From Aminobacter sp. HY435 (lineage in GTDB: Bacteria; Pseudomonadota; Alphaproteobacteria; Rhizobiales; Rhizobiaceae), in assembly GCF_027568395.1 (NCBI RefSeq), contig NZ_JANKZL010000004.1, positions 248,001-312,000 on the forward strand: DNA of 64,000 nucleotides, read 5' to 3'. The notes under the pieces were generated by a model. The model searched no databases and was not told the origin of the DNA. It was given only the letters and a program-made list of their open reading frames with translations. A program made the position numbers and the translations under genes. The first letter of the stretch is position 1, and the number at the start of each line of letters is the position of its first letter. Shown piece after piece: positions 24,850 through 34,023 of the stretch.

Positions 24850-25499
24850 AAAGCCTGGGCCTTGCCAGGAGCGGTGAGCAGCTATCGATCCTGTGTCTCG
24901 GCGCGCATTCCGACGACATCGAAATCGGCGCCGGCGGCACCATCCTCAGCCTGATTGCGGCCGGTGTCCGCCTGAACGTGCACTGGTGCGTGCTGAGCGC
25001 AACTGGCCCTCGCGCCACGGAGGCGACGGCATCCGCCCGCGCCTTCCTGCGGCAGGCTCAGGATGCCAGGATCGAACTCGCCGAGTTCGAAGACAGCTAC
25101 TTCCCCGAACAGCGGCGGGCAATCAAGCAGTGGCTGATCGAGTTGCGCGGCCGCACAGGCCCGGACATCGTGTTCACGCATACGCGCAATGATGCCCACC
25201 AGGACCATCGCGAGGTCTGCCAGCTGACATGGAACATCTTCCGCGATCACATGCTGCTGGAATACGAAATTCCCAAATGGGACGGCGACCTTGGCCAGCC
25301 AAACGTCTTTGTGCCGTTGACACGCCTGGTGATGGAGCGGAAGGCAGCCCTTCTGGACGAGCATTTCGGGACACAGCGATCCAAGGACTGGTTCGACGCA
25401 GAGACTTTTCAAGGCTTGGCGCGCCTAAGGGGCATGGAGTGCCGTGCGCCCGAACAATACGCGGAGGCCTTTGTGCTGAGGAAAGCCCGCCTACTCTAG
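24846..25499 (+). CDS. PIG-L family deacetylase
   Basis: 217 aa. The zinc-binding motif AHSDDIEIGAGG (residues 20-31) and the downstream HTRNDAHQDHRE block give the His-Asp-Asp and His metal and catalytic residues of LmbE/PIG-L N-deacetylases. The substrate is probably an N-acetylated sugar or sugar nucleotide in this cassette. It overlaps the RfbF-like gene by 4 nt and ends the operon. Confidence 0.9.
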   Translation: MKSLGLARSGEQLSILCLGAHSDDIEIGAGGTILSLIAAGVRLNVHWCVLSATGPRATEATASARAFLRQAQDARIELAEFEDSYFPEQRRAIKQWLIELRGRTGPDIVFTHTRNDAHQDHREVCQLTWNIFRDHMLLEYEIPKWDGDLGQPNVFVPLTRLVMERKAALLDEHFGTQRSKDWFDAETFQGLARLRGMECRAPEQYAEAFVLRKARLL

Positions 25500-25545
25500 C
25501 CCCAGTCCGGGGCAGCTTCTCTTGCTGGAGCCGCTGCGGGCTTTT
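25482..25545 (+). terminator. Possible terminator of the sugar cassette
   Basis: Arms aagcccgc (25483-25490) and gcgggctt (25535-25542) enclose a smaller hairpin (cccc-agt-cgggg type, about 25499-25512) and are followed by a short T-run. It overlaps the end of the PIG-L gene. Confidence 0.4.
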
Positions 25546-25761
25546 GTGACGTTTCTGGACAGAATACGCGCATATCCACAGGATTTTAGCGCCATTTACT
25601 GTGATTCGGACCCGAATTTTGCTCTACTTGCGACAGAGTCTACATTCGACTAACAATCCATACAAATGTATGCGACATAAGTCGCTCGCAGCATATGACG
25701 CATTGCATACTTGTGACTTGATGGTTTTGCTTGGCTACATCGAGGAGTGAGGGCTGCTCAG

Positions 25762-26061
25762 ATGGACACTACAGCGGCATCGCCCGGTGGCAGGGCCTTG
25801 CAAGAATTTTCCTTTCTTGATGTTCGACTGGGGACGGTTGTAGGCGGTGAACAGGGACTTCTGGTCATGAAGTCAGGTGAGCTCGTCGCCATTCTGACGC
25901 AGCTCGACGAAGCACAATACTCGGTCAAGAGCGGCTGGTTTCTCGAAACAGGGTTCGGTCGACTTGGCGGTTGCTACAGGATGTTCGAAACGCTTCTGGA
26001 AGCATCAAACTGGATTGCCGGGCAGCTCGATGCTGACCAACCAATGGTTTGCCAAGCCTGA
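25762..26061 (+). CDS. Small hypothetical protein
   Basis: 99 aa, soluble. Starts at ATG 25762 with GAGGG 8 nt upstream; a GTG at 25747 is possible. Not recognised. It reads like a compact beta-rich domain (FSFLDVRLGTVVGGEQGLLV) followed by a helix. Its promoter region (25546-25761) is AT-rich with the short inverted repeat catac-aaat-gtatg at 25659-25672. Confidence 0.55.
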   Translation: MDTTAASPGGRALQEFSFLDVRLGTVVGGEQGLLVMKSGELVAILTQLDEAQYSVKSGWFLETGFGRLGGCYRMFETLLEASNWIAGQLDADQPMVCQA

Positions 26062-26473
26062 ACCGGCTTCCAGAGATTGGCCGACCTGGCAATACGACAG
26101 AAGCGCCCCTGCCCTGACAGCAAGCGCGGCTTTTCAAGACGTTTGCACGCCCTGAAGAGGCAGAGCACGTTTTCCAGGCATCGCTCCGGCGAGATTTCGG
26201 AGGATCACGGTGGGGCGACGTCGCAAGCTTCGTCTGCGAACGCGACTGGCTTCTTCAACAGCCAGCAAGAGCGTTGCCCCAATGAAAACCCGACGACTTT
26301 CGCAGGGGCCGGCTGCGGAGCGCTTCTGCATCCGGGCAGACCGAACCTCACGTTGCGCAGCCATGAATCCATAGGCCAATGACTAGACAGCTTCCAGGCG
26401 CTCCGGGAAGATGGAATCCAGGCGAAGGGCCTTTGCGCGTGCAGTTTCGAATGGGCATCCCGAGGAGGCGGCC
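26062..26473. other. Intergenic region without a supported gene
   Basis: Only shadow frames of biased composition and no ribosome sites were seen, apart from the GAGGAGG just before the deaminase start at 26474. Confidence 0.4.
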
Positions 26474-26944
26474 ATGAGGAGCGATACCGAATACCTGCGT
26501 CTTGCAGTGGAGATCGCCACGGCGAGCCGGGCCAGTGGCAATCATCCCTTCGGGGCGCTCCTGGTCGGGCCGGAGGGCGACGTGCTCCTTTCATCTGGTA
26601 ACACCTACGCGCGCGATCGCGGCGTCGGTCACGCAGAGGCAAACGTGGCCCGCGCGGCCGCGCGGCAATACGACCCGACCTTTCTCGAGCGATGCACGTT
26701 GGTGACCTCGGTCGAGCCGTGCTGCATGTGCGCCGGGGCCTGCTATTGGGCTGGCATCGGCACCGTGGTCTACGGTCTCAGCGAAAGGCGGCTGGCCGAG
26801 CTGACCGGAGACAACCCGGAGAATCTGACCCTCGACCTGAGCTGTCACCAAGTGTTCGACGCCGGGCGGCGCCCTGTAGCGATCCGTGGCCCATTCCCTG
26901 AGCTCGAAGAAGAGATAGTCAGCGACCACAAGGATTTCTGGTGA
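26474..26944 (+). CDS. Nucleoside/nucleobase deaminase (guanine deaminase-like)
   Basis: 156 aa, cytidine-deaminase superfamily. The zinc site is HAEAN and EPCCMC (His/Glu plus PCxxC), and NHPFGALLV is the usual N-terminal block. The length and the C-terminal VFDAGRRPVAIRGPF fit single-domain nucleoside deaminases such as guanine deaminase; a tRNA adenosine deaminase role is less likely because the TadA C-terminal helix pattern is absent. GAGGAGG precedes the ATG by 6 nt. No functional link to the neighbouring polysaccharide genes is evident. Confidence 0.88.
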   Translation: MRSDTEYLRLAVEIATASRASGNHPFGALLVGPEGDVLLSSGNTYARDRGVGHAEANVARAAARQYDPTFLERCTLVTSVEPCCMCAGACYWAGIGTVVYGLSERRLAELTGDNPENLTLDLSCHQVFDAGRRPVAIRGPFPELEEEIVSDHKDFW

Positions 26945-26999
26945 CAAGGCCCAATCCCTAGTCAAGATCGTGGGCTGGTTGGCGCGCACGCGCGGGTGC

Positions 27000-28307
27000 T
27001 TATAGCATTGTTGAAAGCAGAATTTCGTCCTGCCGCATGAGCTCTTGTTGAAGCTTGTCGACCTGATCGCGAATTTTTCTCGCGTGATCGTCCCGTCGCA
27101 AGACCAGGCTGTCCAACTGGCCGATCAGCTTCGTCACGTCGAAATGCTCGACATGCTGGCAATAATCTTCCAGTCCCATTTGCCCCATGAGAACGTCGTT
27201 TTTCTTCGAATAGGCGAGCGAAATCGTTGGCTTGCCCATTTTTAGCGCGCACACGATGTTGTGGAAGCGGGTTGCAACCACGATATCCGTGTCCGCCATC
27301 TGGTCCATCACCTCGTGAAGCGACGCAGACGGCTCCGCCACGATCGCCGTGGCGGAAAGGCCCGGCCGAATGGCACGTACATTTGCCAGAAGCGCGTCGA
27401 CGGCAATCCGGTCCCCGATCTCTCCCGTCAGCAGCCGCACGGCATGGCCACTGTCGAGAACATGGACGACAAAACGCGACAGCTTTTCGATGTAGCGGTC
27501 GAATATCTGCTGGCCGCCATCTGCAAATCCGTACCAGCCGTAGTAGCTCATCACGCCGACGCCAATCGTCAGGCGATCGTCGGCCCGGTTCACCGTCCGT
27601 GCTGCTGGCGCCGGCAATTTGAAGGCAATATCGGGATAGACGGGGTCGCCAGTTGTCTCGAAGCCGGCATTGTTGGCCATGAACTCCTTGGACATCGCAT
27701 CCCTGTAGGACCGATAGTGGGCCAGCCTCGCGCTGAATGTCATCAGCCACCGGCTGATCCGATGCCTGATCGGGCCGGCCCCTATGCAAACGAAAGCAAG
27801 CCGGGTGCCCATCAGCCTTGCCGCGAGGCACCACACAAGAATGTCGAGCGGCATTCCGTAAGCCCGCTCGCCGAAGTCGTCGAGTATGCCGGTACCGGGG
27901 ATCAGCATGACATCGGCGCGGCTAATGAACTGCGCCGCCTTGGCGAAGTCGATGAACTTGAGAGGTCCCCACAACAGCACGCGGCTGAACACGCTCCGGC
28001 GCCTCAGCCCACGGGACCAGCGCATCGGAATGGCCTCGATGCCCATGGTCCTCCCGATGACGTCTGGGTCCGTGCAAACGCAATACAGCTTGGCATTCGG
28101 CCGTGCGCCCCTGAGAAAGCCGATCATGGCTTCAAGCGACCCGTCATTGCCCAGGTTGCCGCAGCCGAACAATCCAAACAGCGCGATGGTTGAAGCTTCC
28201 GTCGCGGCCTTCGGCAATGCAGCCCCGCCCAGGCTCTCTTCGAGAGGAGGCTTGTCCATTGCCCGATCGACAGGCAAGACGCGTGCGGTATCGCGGTAGG
28301 CGTTCAT
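27000..28307 (-). CDS. Polysaccharide pyruvyl transferase family protein
   Basis: 435 aa. GLFGCGNLGNDG near the N-terminus and the C-terminal VATRFHNIVCALKMGKPTIS block are the family hallmarks (PF04230; ExoV/CsaB-like enzymes that add ketal pyruvate to sugars, giving acidic polysaccharides). A C-terminal coiled-coil-like tail (about 400-435) follows. The ATG at 28307 overlaps the upstream hydrolase stop by 4 nt, so the two are co-expressed. It is the first gene of the exopolysaccharide region and would provide an anionic substituent. Confidence 0.9.
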   Translation of the reverse strand: MNAYRDTARVLPVDRAMDKPPLEESLGGAALPKAATEASTIALFGLFGCGNLGNDGSLEAMIGFLRGARPNAKLYCVCTDPDVIGRTMGIEAIPMRWSRGLRRRSVFSRVLLWGPLKFIDFAKAAQFISRADVMLIPGTGILDDFGERAYGMPLDILVWCLAARLMGTRLAFVCIGAGPIRHRISRWLMTFSARLAHYRSYRDAMSKEFMANNAGFETTGDPVYPDIAFKLPAPAARTVNRADDRLTIGVGVMSYYGWYGFADGGQQIFDRYIEKLSRFVVHVLDSGHAVRLLTGEIGDRIAVDALLANVRAIRPGLSATAIVAEPSASLHEVMDQMADTDIVVATRFHNIVCALKMGKPTISLAYSKKNDVLMGQMGLEDYCQHVEHFDVTKLIGQLDSLVLRRDDHARKIRDQVDKLQQELMRQDEILLSTML

Positions 28308-29704
28308 TGGCTCTGTCCTGACGCTTGTTGTGATGTCAGCACGAGGACCCAATCGGTGAAGCCCCCCTGGTTTCTCCTCGCCGGTCTGAAGGAATACGTG
28401 GCCGGCAAGAACGGCGAGCCTTGAACGGCCACGCTCTGCCCAGTCGTAGGATCCAGCCAGCGTGCAGCAATGCTCGGCCCAGACAAGCGCCCGAGGTCGA
28501 GCACGACATCCTTGCTCGTGGGTAGGTAAACCAGGCCGAAGGATCCGTCCTTGGCCGCGGCCGCGGCAACCCGGGCTTTGTCGCCTCCCTTTCCCCCGAC
28601 CAGAAACCTGCCGTCAGTGTCCGGTGCGAGCAGCCACCATTTCACCGACGAAACCAGTTCCGCAAGCAAGGACATGCTCCGTGCTCCGGGACTGTCCAGT
28701 GCCTGCTTCCAGTCCGTCGGCGCCGGATAGAGGCCGGGACCGTCAAAATGCCACATCGGGTTGTTGCCGAATATCTGTCCCGAAGCGCCGGAGAGAACGG
28801 CCTGATAGGCTTGCATGCGAACCCGCTGCTCATCGGCTTCGTGCTCGTCCTCATAAGCGCTTTCCATCAGGAAGAACGGTAGGTCTCCACCATTTTCATA
28901 GCGTTCGAGCGCCGCCGTCTCCACGGTGCCGTAGGTGTAGACGTTGTCGACGTTCAGCCACGGCTCTCCCGGCCAGTATTCCAAGGCGGCGGTTTCCGGA
29001 GCATTGTGGGCGGTCTGGAGGGCATCAGGATCGGTCTCGTGGATTCCGGCAGCAATGGCCCGGATCAAATCCTTGTCCGGAGGGTTGTAGTCCCCATTCT
29101 GGACCCAAAGGATGTTGTCGAACCTGGCGTAGCGTTTGCCGACAAACCGCCCGTAGTTCCGTAGCTTTTCAGGCCCATTTGCGACCATCTCCTGATACCA
29201 GCCCTCCTCCTCGCCATCGTGCCCGGCATAGGATGGTGCCAGAAGCACGACCAGCCCCAGTTCGCATGCGCGCTGCAGCACCCAGTCGGCATGCCGGAAA
29301 TAGGCTTCGTTCGGCGTGCCGTAGTCACCATCGACCAGGAAAGGCTTGTCGCCAAAGATGTTGGCTGGCGCCTTGTCGGCAAAGCGATGCTCGATCAGGC
29401 TGACCAGGATCGTATTGAACCCGCGTGCCTTCCGGTCGCGAAGGTATAGCTCCGCGTCTTCACGCGACAATTGGGCAATCAGTGACCATGCCGCGTCTCC
29501 CTGCAGGAAAAAGGGCTGACCAGCCGCATCGGACAGGTAGCGTTCCCCGCCCTGCACCTGCAGGGGGAAGGTTGCCGCTTGGCTCTGTTCCGTGCCGCAG
29601 GCATTTGCCGAAAATACCCCGCCCACCTGCAGGAAGGCGAGCAAGAACAGGCACCAGCCGGATTTCCACATCCTATCGGCCCTCAGACGCATGGTGAAAG
29701 CCAC
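28304..29704 (-). CDS. Exported DUF4038 glycoside-hydrolase-like protein
   Basis: 466 aa. A hydrophobic N-terminal signal (CLFLLAFLQVGGVFSANAC, possibly a lipoprotein signal) precedes a (beta/alpha)8 barrel of DUF4038 type: PFFLQGDAAWSLIAQL, FNTILVSLI, LWVQNGDYNP, and FFLMESAYEDEH holding candidate acidic residues. The C-terminal beta domain (about 380-460) is collagen-binding-like. Related proteins include apiosidase-type hydrolases. The GTG at 29704 has AGGAG 5 nt upstream; ATG 29692 is the alternative. In an exopolysaccharide locus it probably trims or releases polymer. Confidence 0.82.
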   Translation of the reverse strand: MAFTMRLRADRMWKSGWCLFLLAFLQVGGVFSANACGTEQSQAATFPLQVQGGERYLSDAAGQPFFLQGDAAWSLIAQLSREDAELYLRDRKARGFNTILVSLIEHRFADKAPANIFGDKPFLVDGDYGTPNEAYFRHADWVLQRACELGLVVLLAPSYAGHDGEEEGWYQEMVANGPEKLRNYGRFVGKRYARFDNILWVQNGDYNPPDKDLIRAIAAGIHETDPDALQTAHNAPETAALEYWPGEPWLNVDNVYTYGTVETAALERYENGGDLPFFLMESAYEDEHEADEQRVRMQAYQAVLSGASGQIFGNNPMWHFDGPGLYPAPTDWKQALDSPGARSMSLLAELVSSVKWWLLAPDTDGRFLVGGKGGDKARVAAAAAKDGSFGLVYLPTSKDVVLDLGRLSGPSIAARWLDPTTGQSVAVQGSPFLPATYSFRPARRNQGGFTDWVLVLTSQQASGQSQ

Positions 29705-29723
29705 GACGGCTCCTTCCGTATGA

Positions 29724-31166
29724 TCAGCCCGGTGGAACGGCATCCACAACGCGCGAACCGGCGTTCAGGATTGCCGCATGCTTTTGTGCGAACTCGGCCG
29801 ACGTGATGATCCCAACAGCCACATTGCGGCGCGTCGTCGAGCCGCCACGCAACTGGCTGGCGTAACTCTCCAGCCCCTGCCCGTCGGCTGGCCGCCCCAG
29901 CATCATCTGATAGAGAAACTCGACATACTCACGGTCGGTCATGCTGAAGTCTGCATAACGGGTGCCGAACTCCTCGGATGTCAGCATGTTCATCAGCATG
30001 CCAACGAAGGTGAACTCTCCTGCCTTCAGTTTTTCGGCCCAGCGCCTCACGTCTCCGGCCGGGCCGTAGCTGCCCAGAACAAGGCAATAGCCGAAGCTGG
30101 CCTCCCTGGCGGACCGTGGCTGTACCGCCTGAACAGCCGCCAAATCGCAGCTTCGGCCGGGCCGGGGCAGCGTCACTGGTCCGCGGATGTGTTCCCTCGC
30201 GGCGAAATAGGCTGGTTTGGGCTCGCCCGGCACCCAGCCGTCCGCCTGGCTTCCGTTCAGGCGCACCAGCCCCATATAGGCCTCGAAATCCGGAGCCCAG
30301 TAGGTTTCATCCATGAGTTCATATATGTGGGCGGCTTCGACGTTGTATCTGGCCTGAAGGTCGCGCAACTGCTTCATGGCCTTGATCAGGCCATCCGCCT
30401 GGGCCTGATCGCCAGGTTGGCTTCCAAGCGGATTGTTGAATTCGGTAACCCAGATCGGCTGGCCATAGCGGGCAATCTGCTTGAATGCCCATTCGGGATC
30501 CTGGCCGTAGGAGTGCCAGACCGTGATGTCCCATTCGATGCCATCCTGCCGCATCCGCTCGAATGCGCCGATGTGTCCCCATCCGGCCGTCCCCATCGCC
30601 TTGCGGATGGTCGGGTCCGCCTCGGTCATGCCTTCGGAAAGCCCTTTCAGCACTGCGCCCACTTTCGCCCATCGCGGACCATAGTAGTCGAGCACGTCGA
30701 CCCCACCCGCAGGACCCCATTCGCACGGATACTGGACACCGTTGTCGCGCATCTCGCAGGGCTGGATGATGGCGTAATTCTCCATCTCGTTGCCCAGTTC
30801 CCACACGCGGATGTCCGACCTGAACCTGGAGCCAAGCGCGAACGCCAGCTGGCGCGCCTTTTCGCGAAGAGCGCCGGCGCCTTCCTTGTCCAAATCGAAG
30901 TGGGGTGTGATGACCGGCAATATCTCGACGCCCGATCCCTTCGCGGCACTCACGAGCCTGGCGAGGGCGGGTACAGAATCGGCACTGGCGACGTCGACCC
31001 TGTAGGACTTCATGCCGAGGTCCTTGAGATAGTCGATCTGGCGTTCATAGCTTGTGCCGGGGTACGCGCTGAACGGATGCCCGTTGGCACCCCAAAGCAG
31101 GTCCGCCGAGGCCGGGACAGTCATCGCCAGCAGGGCGACCGCCGCGATTGGGAGATGTCGGTCCAC
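29724..31166 (-). CDS. Exported GH-like protein with C-terminal DUF4214
   Basis: 480 aa. A signal peptide (HLPIAAVALLAMTVPASA) precedes a (beta/alpha)8 hydrolase-like domain (about 20-350) with IRVWELGNEME, whose NE pair is the acid/base signature of clan GH-A, and PIWVTEFNNPLG with the candidate nucleophile Glu. A DUF4214 module (about 375-470) ends the chain (FVGMLMNMLTSEEFGTRY and FLYQMMLGRPADGQGLE), a domain found in secreted bacterial proteins. The GTG at 31166 has GGAAAAGGG upstream and begins a proper signal peptide; longer in-frame starts do not. It lies 19 nt before the DUF4038 gene in the same operon. Confidence 0.83.
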   Translation of the reverse strand: MDRHLPIAAVALLAMTVPASADLLWGANGHPFSAYPGTSYERQIDYLKDLGMKSYRVDVASADSVPALARLVSAAKGSGVEILPVITPHFDLDKEGAGALREKARQLAFALGSRFRSDIRVWELGNEMENYAIIQPCEMRDNGVQYPCEWGPAGGVDVLDYYGPRWAKVGAVLKGLSEGMTEADPTIRKAMGTAGWGHIGAFERMRQDGIEWDITVWHSYGQDPEWAFKQIARYGQPIWVTEFNNPLGSQPGDQAQADGLIKAMKQLRDLQARYNVEAAHIYELMDETYWAPDFEAYMGLVRLNGSQADGWVPGEPKPAYFAAREHIRGPVTLPRPGRSCDLAAVQAVQPRSAREASFGYCLVLGSYGPAGDVRRWAEKLKAGEFTFVGMLMNMLTSEEFGTRYADFSMTDREYVEFLYQMMLGRPADGQGLESYASQLRGGSTTRRNVAVGIITSAEFAQKHAAILNAGSRVVDAVPPG

Positions 31167-31377
31167 GGAAGCCCTTTTCCACGTGTTCAGATGGCGAAAT
31201 GCTAGCGCTTGGGCCGATGGCTGCAAATCCAACCCAATTGGGGAGGAACGAGGGTGCCTACGCCTTATGGCGGTTGCCTGCCGCCTTTTGGGCGGCATGA
31301 CGCCGGCGCATGTTTCCGGGACAGAATAGCCAAATACCGGATCGGAGCTCCGGCCCGGATAGGGAGACTAGAGACGG

Positions 31378-32841
31378 ATGTCCGTAGTCAGGCGTGCGCT
31401 ACTGCTAAGCACAAGCGAGCGCTATATTGTGCTCGGATCCAATTTTCTGACAATCGCGATTGTCTCGCGAATCCTGACGCCGGCCGAAATCGGCGTGTCC
31501 GTCATCGGCATGGCAATCGTCGGCTTTGCATCGTCGGTGCGGGAGTTCGCCAGCACAAGCTTCCTTATTCAGCACAAGGAATTGGCGCGCTCGGACATCC
31601 AAAGCGCGTTTACGGTGATGCTGATATTCACCCTGGTGACAGCCGGCGCGCTTGCGGTGCTCGCGCCCCATTTCGCCGCCGCATACGAGCAACAGGGGCT
31701 GTCTCCCTATCTCCGCGTCATTGCGCTCAGCATGCTGATTGACCTATTCCCCGGCCTCGTTGCCACGCTGATGCGGCGGGAAATGGCCTTCGGCAAGGTG
31801 GCGGTGATCAACATTTCCGGAGCGATCGTCGGGATGGTTGTCACCATCGGCCTCGCTCACAACGGATTCAGCTATATGAGTTTCGCCGGCGCGTGGCTGG
31901 CGACATCCTGCATCACGGCCCTGTTGGCTCTGGCGATCCGCTGGCAACCATGGATCTTTAGGCCCACGCTCAGGCATTGGCGGCGCATGGTCGAATTTGG
32001 CGGCTACAACGGCGTGACCGCATTGCTTGCAAAAGCCTACGAGATGGTACCCTACCTGCTGCTGGGGTGGTTCCTGACGCCGCAGGCTGCGGCCCTGTTC
32101 AACCGAAGCATGATGATTTGCCAGCTTCCCGACAGGCTCGTCCTCAGTGGCGCAATTTCAGTGGTGCTTCCCGCTTTTTCCGCGGCAGTGAGAGACGGCA
32201 AGGACGTCAAGCAGCCCTATCTCAACGCACTGGCACTGATTACGGCCCTTCTCTGGCCGGTTCTCCTGGTGATAGCCGTGCTTGCCCATCCGATCGTCGA
32301 GGTCTTGCTGGGACGCCAATGGCTCGAAACTGTCCCATTGATACGGATCATTGCGGTAGCGTCGCTTTTTGCCTTCTCATGCGAGATGAACTACCCGGTG
32401 ATGGTGTCGCTCGGCGCAATAAGGGACGTTTGCATTCGCGCACTGATCTCGTTTCCGGCCTCGGCCGCGATGGTCGCCGCCGCCGTCTACTTCGGAGGAC
32501 TGGAAGCGGCGGCATGGAGCATGATGGTCGTAATACCGTTCCAGGCGTTTGTTTCGCTGACCTTCCTAAGGCATCGGCTTGGCCTGGAGTGGGGTGAAAT
32601 CGCCTCTGCGTTGGGGCGCAGCGCAGTCGTGGCGCTGGCGAGCATTGCAGGACCAATCGGCGTCGTCGGTTTGACCGATTTCAACTTCGCGCTGAGCCTG
32701 GGGGCCGCAATCGTGGCCGCGATCCTAGCCGCTGTCGGCTGGCTCATTGCGATGTCGATGACCCGGCATCCGCTGCTCGATGAAATCGTCTTGGTCATTC
32801 CGATACTTCGGCGCGTTGCGCGACCTGCGCCAGCGCTTTAG
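31378..32841 (+). CDS. Polysaccharide flippase (Wzx / oligosaccharide exporter)
   Basis: 487 aa, strongly hydrophobic with about 12-14 membrane helices. The first segment (SERYIVLGSNFLTIAIVSRILTPAEIGV, helix plus GVS turn) and the central ATLMRREMAFGKVAVIN block are typical of the MATE-like polysaccharide transporter family. It would flip the lipid-linked repeat unit of the exopolysaccharide across the inner membrane. It is transcribed divergently from the hydrolase operon across a 211-nt gap and converges on the GT4 gene at 32869. Confidence 0.9.
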   Translation: MSVVRRALLLSTSERYIVLGSNFLTIAIVSRILTPAEIGVSVIGMAIVGFASSVREFASTSFLIQHKELARSDIQSAFTVMLIFTLVTAGALAVLAPHFAAAYEQQGLSPYLRVIALSMLIDLFPGLVATLMRREMAFGKVAVINISGAIVGMVVTIGLAHNGFSYMSFAGAWLATSCITALLALAIRWQPWIFRPTLRHWRRMVEFGGYNGVTALLAKAYEMVPYLLLGWFLTPQAAALFNRSMMICQLPDRLVLSGAISVVLPAFSAAVRDGKDVKQPYLNALALITALLWPVLLVIAVLAHPIVEVLLGRQWLETVPLIRIIAVASLFAFSCEMNYPVMVSLGAIRDVCIRALISFPASAAMVAAAVYFGGLEAAAWSMMVVIPFQAFVSLTFLRHRLGLEWGEIASALGRSAVVALASIAGPIGVVGLTDFNFALSLGAAIVAAILAAVGWLIAMSMTRHPLLDEIVLVIPILRRVARPAPAL

Positions 32842-32868
32842 ATCGCCAAGCCGATATCCTGGCGCAAG

Positions 32869-33975
32869 CTACCTGACGGGCATCGCCTGTATCGGTGCGC
32901 CCTTGCTCCCCGCTCCCTCCGACAGGAGTTCCCTCCATTGCGAAAGGAAGCGCTGTTTCGTTGAAAGCAATGCCATATCCCGCAGTTTTCGGCTGGCTTT
33001 TGCCTTTTCGCCAGGCGAATTCGCAAGCGCACGAGCCATTGCGACAGCGATCGATTGGGGATCATGCGGGTCGACTTCCAGGCAAATGCCCCTCACCGCC
33101 TCGACCAGTGCACTGTCAGCCGAAACGATCGGCAACAGGCCCATATAGGCGGCCTCGAGCGCCGGCATGCCGAACCCTTCGAGCAGACTGGGCAGGACGA
33201 ACGCCTCGGCTTTCGCGTAGAGCCAGCGCAGTTGGGGATCCGCAACGTAATTGAGCATCACCACGCCAGGCACCGATTGTGCCACCTCGGCGATCCGGTC
33301 ATGGCCCAGCCCCCTCGAGCCACAAAGGACATAGCGGACCCCCTGTTCGTGGAAACGGCCGGCATGAAAGGCCTCGATGGCGGCGATCTGGTTCTTGCGG
33401 GTCTCGAAGGCTCCAACGGTCAGAAAGAAGCGGCCATCAATGCCTGGAACCGGCTCCTCGACGCCATTGAACAACTCTTCCCGGACATACAGCGAAATGG
33501 TCTTGAGCCATCGGAAGTCGGAACCATAGAGAGCCTTGAAGGCGCATCTTGACCAATCGCTGACGAACACGATTCCAGGCCTTGCGCGAGCGATCTTGTC
33601 GTAGGCCAGGCGGTAGTTGGCGACGGTTCGGGTATCGTAGAGCCCGCTGTGGGTGAGCGGACCGACGTCATGGCACAGCACTATGTCAGTCTCGTCCAGG
33701 CGAGACCGCAAGACATAGAGCGGATCCAGGAAAACCCTCGAGTTGCCGGCCTTGTTCGTGTCGCCGATCAGGCAAACGTTGCGGTCGCCGAGCCAGTCGA
33801 TCTCCATCATCATCAGCCGCGCCATGAGCTTGCGGGCCACGCCTTCGGGAGCACGTGAACCAAGCCTCCAGTAGCGAACCTGAGCGTGAGCCGGTACGAA
33901 CTCACGACAAAGATCCCTGGCGATGTAGTAGGCGCCAGTGCGGTTGATGAGAGAGAGGGAATTGTCGAACAGCAA
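32869..33975 (-). CDS. GT4-family glycosyltransferase
   Basis: 368 aa from a TTG at 33975 that has GGAGGTGAGG upstream; an in-frame TTG at 33993 is the alternative. GT-B fold: the C-terminal half has FFLTVGAFETRKNQ, the donor-binding PSLLEGFGMPALEAAYMG (E-x7-E) and a short C-terminal helix. N-terminal acceptor-side residues such as DIVLCHDVGPLTHSG fit the family. It transfers an unidentified sugar during repeat-unit assembly. A 28-nt gap separates its 3' end from the flippase. Confidence 0.88.
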   Translation of the reverse strand: MLFDNSLSLINRTGAYYIARDLCREFVPAHAQVRYWRLGSRAPEGVARKLMARLMMMEIDWLGDRNVCLIGDTNKAGNSRVFLDPLYVLRSRLDETDIVLCHDVGPLTHSGLYDTRTVANYRLAYDKIARARPGIVFVSDWSRCAFKALYGSDFRWLKTISLYVREELFNGVEEPVPGIDGRFFLTVGAFETRKNQIAAIEAFHAGRFHEQGVRYVLCGSRGLGHDRIAEVAQSVPGVVMLNYVADPQLRWLYAKAEAFVLPSLLEGFGMPALEAAYMGLLPIVSADSALVEAVRGICLEVDPHDPQSIAVAMARALANSPGEKAKASRKLRDMALLSTKQRFLSQWRELLSEGAGSKGAPIQAMPVR

Positions 33976-34023
33976 CTTGTACCTCACCTCCAATTTGAAC
34001 CCGTTGCCATCATGACACGGGCG

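Noticed and set aside
26062-26473. A small gene between the hypothetical protein and the deaminase
   Set aside because: Frames of 80-100 codons occur on both strands, but none has a ribosome site or plausible composition.
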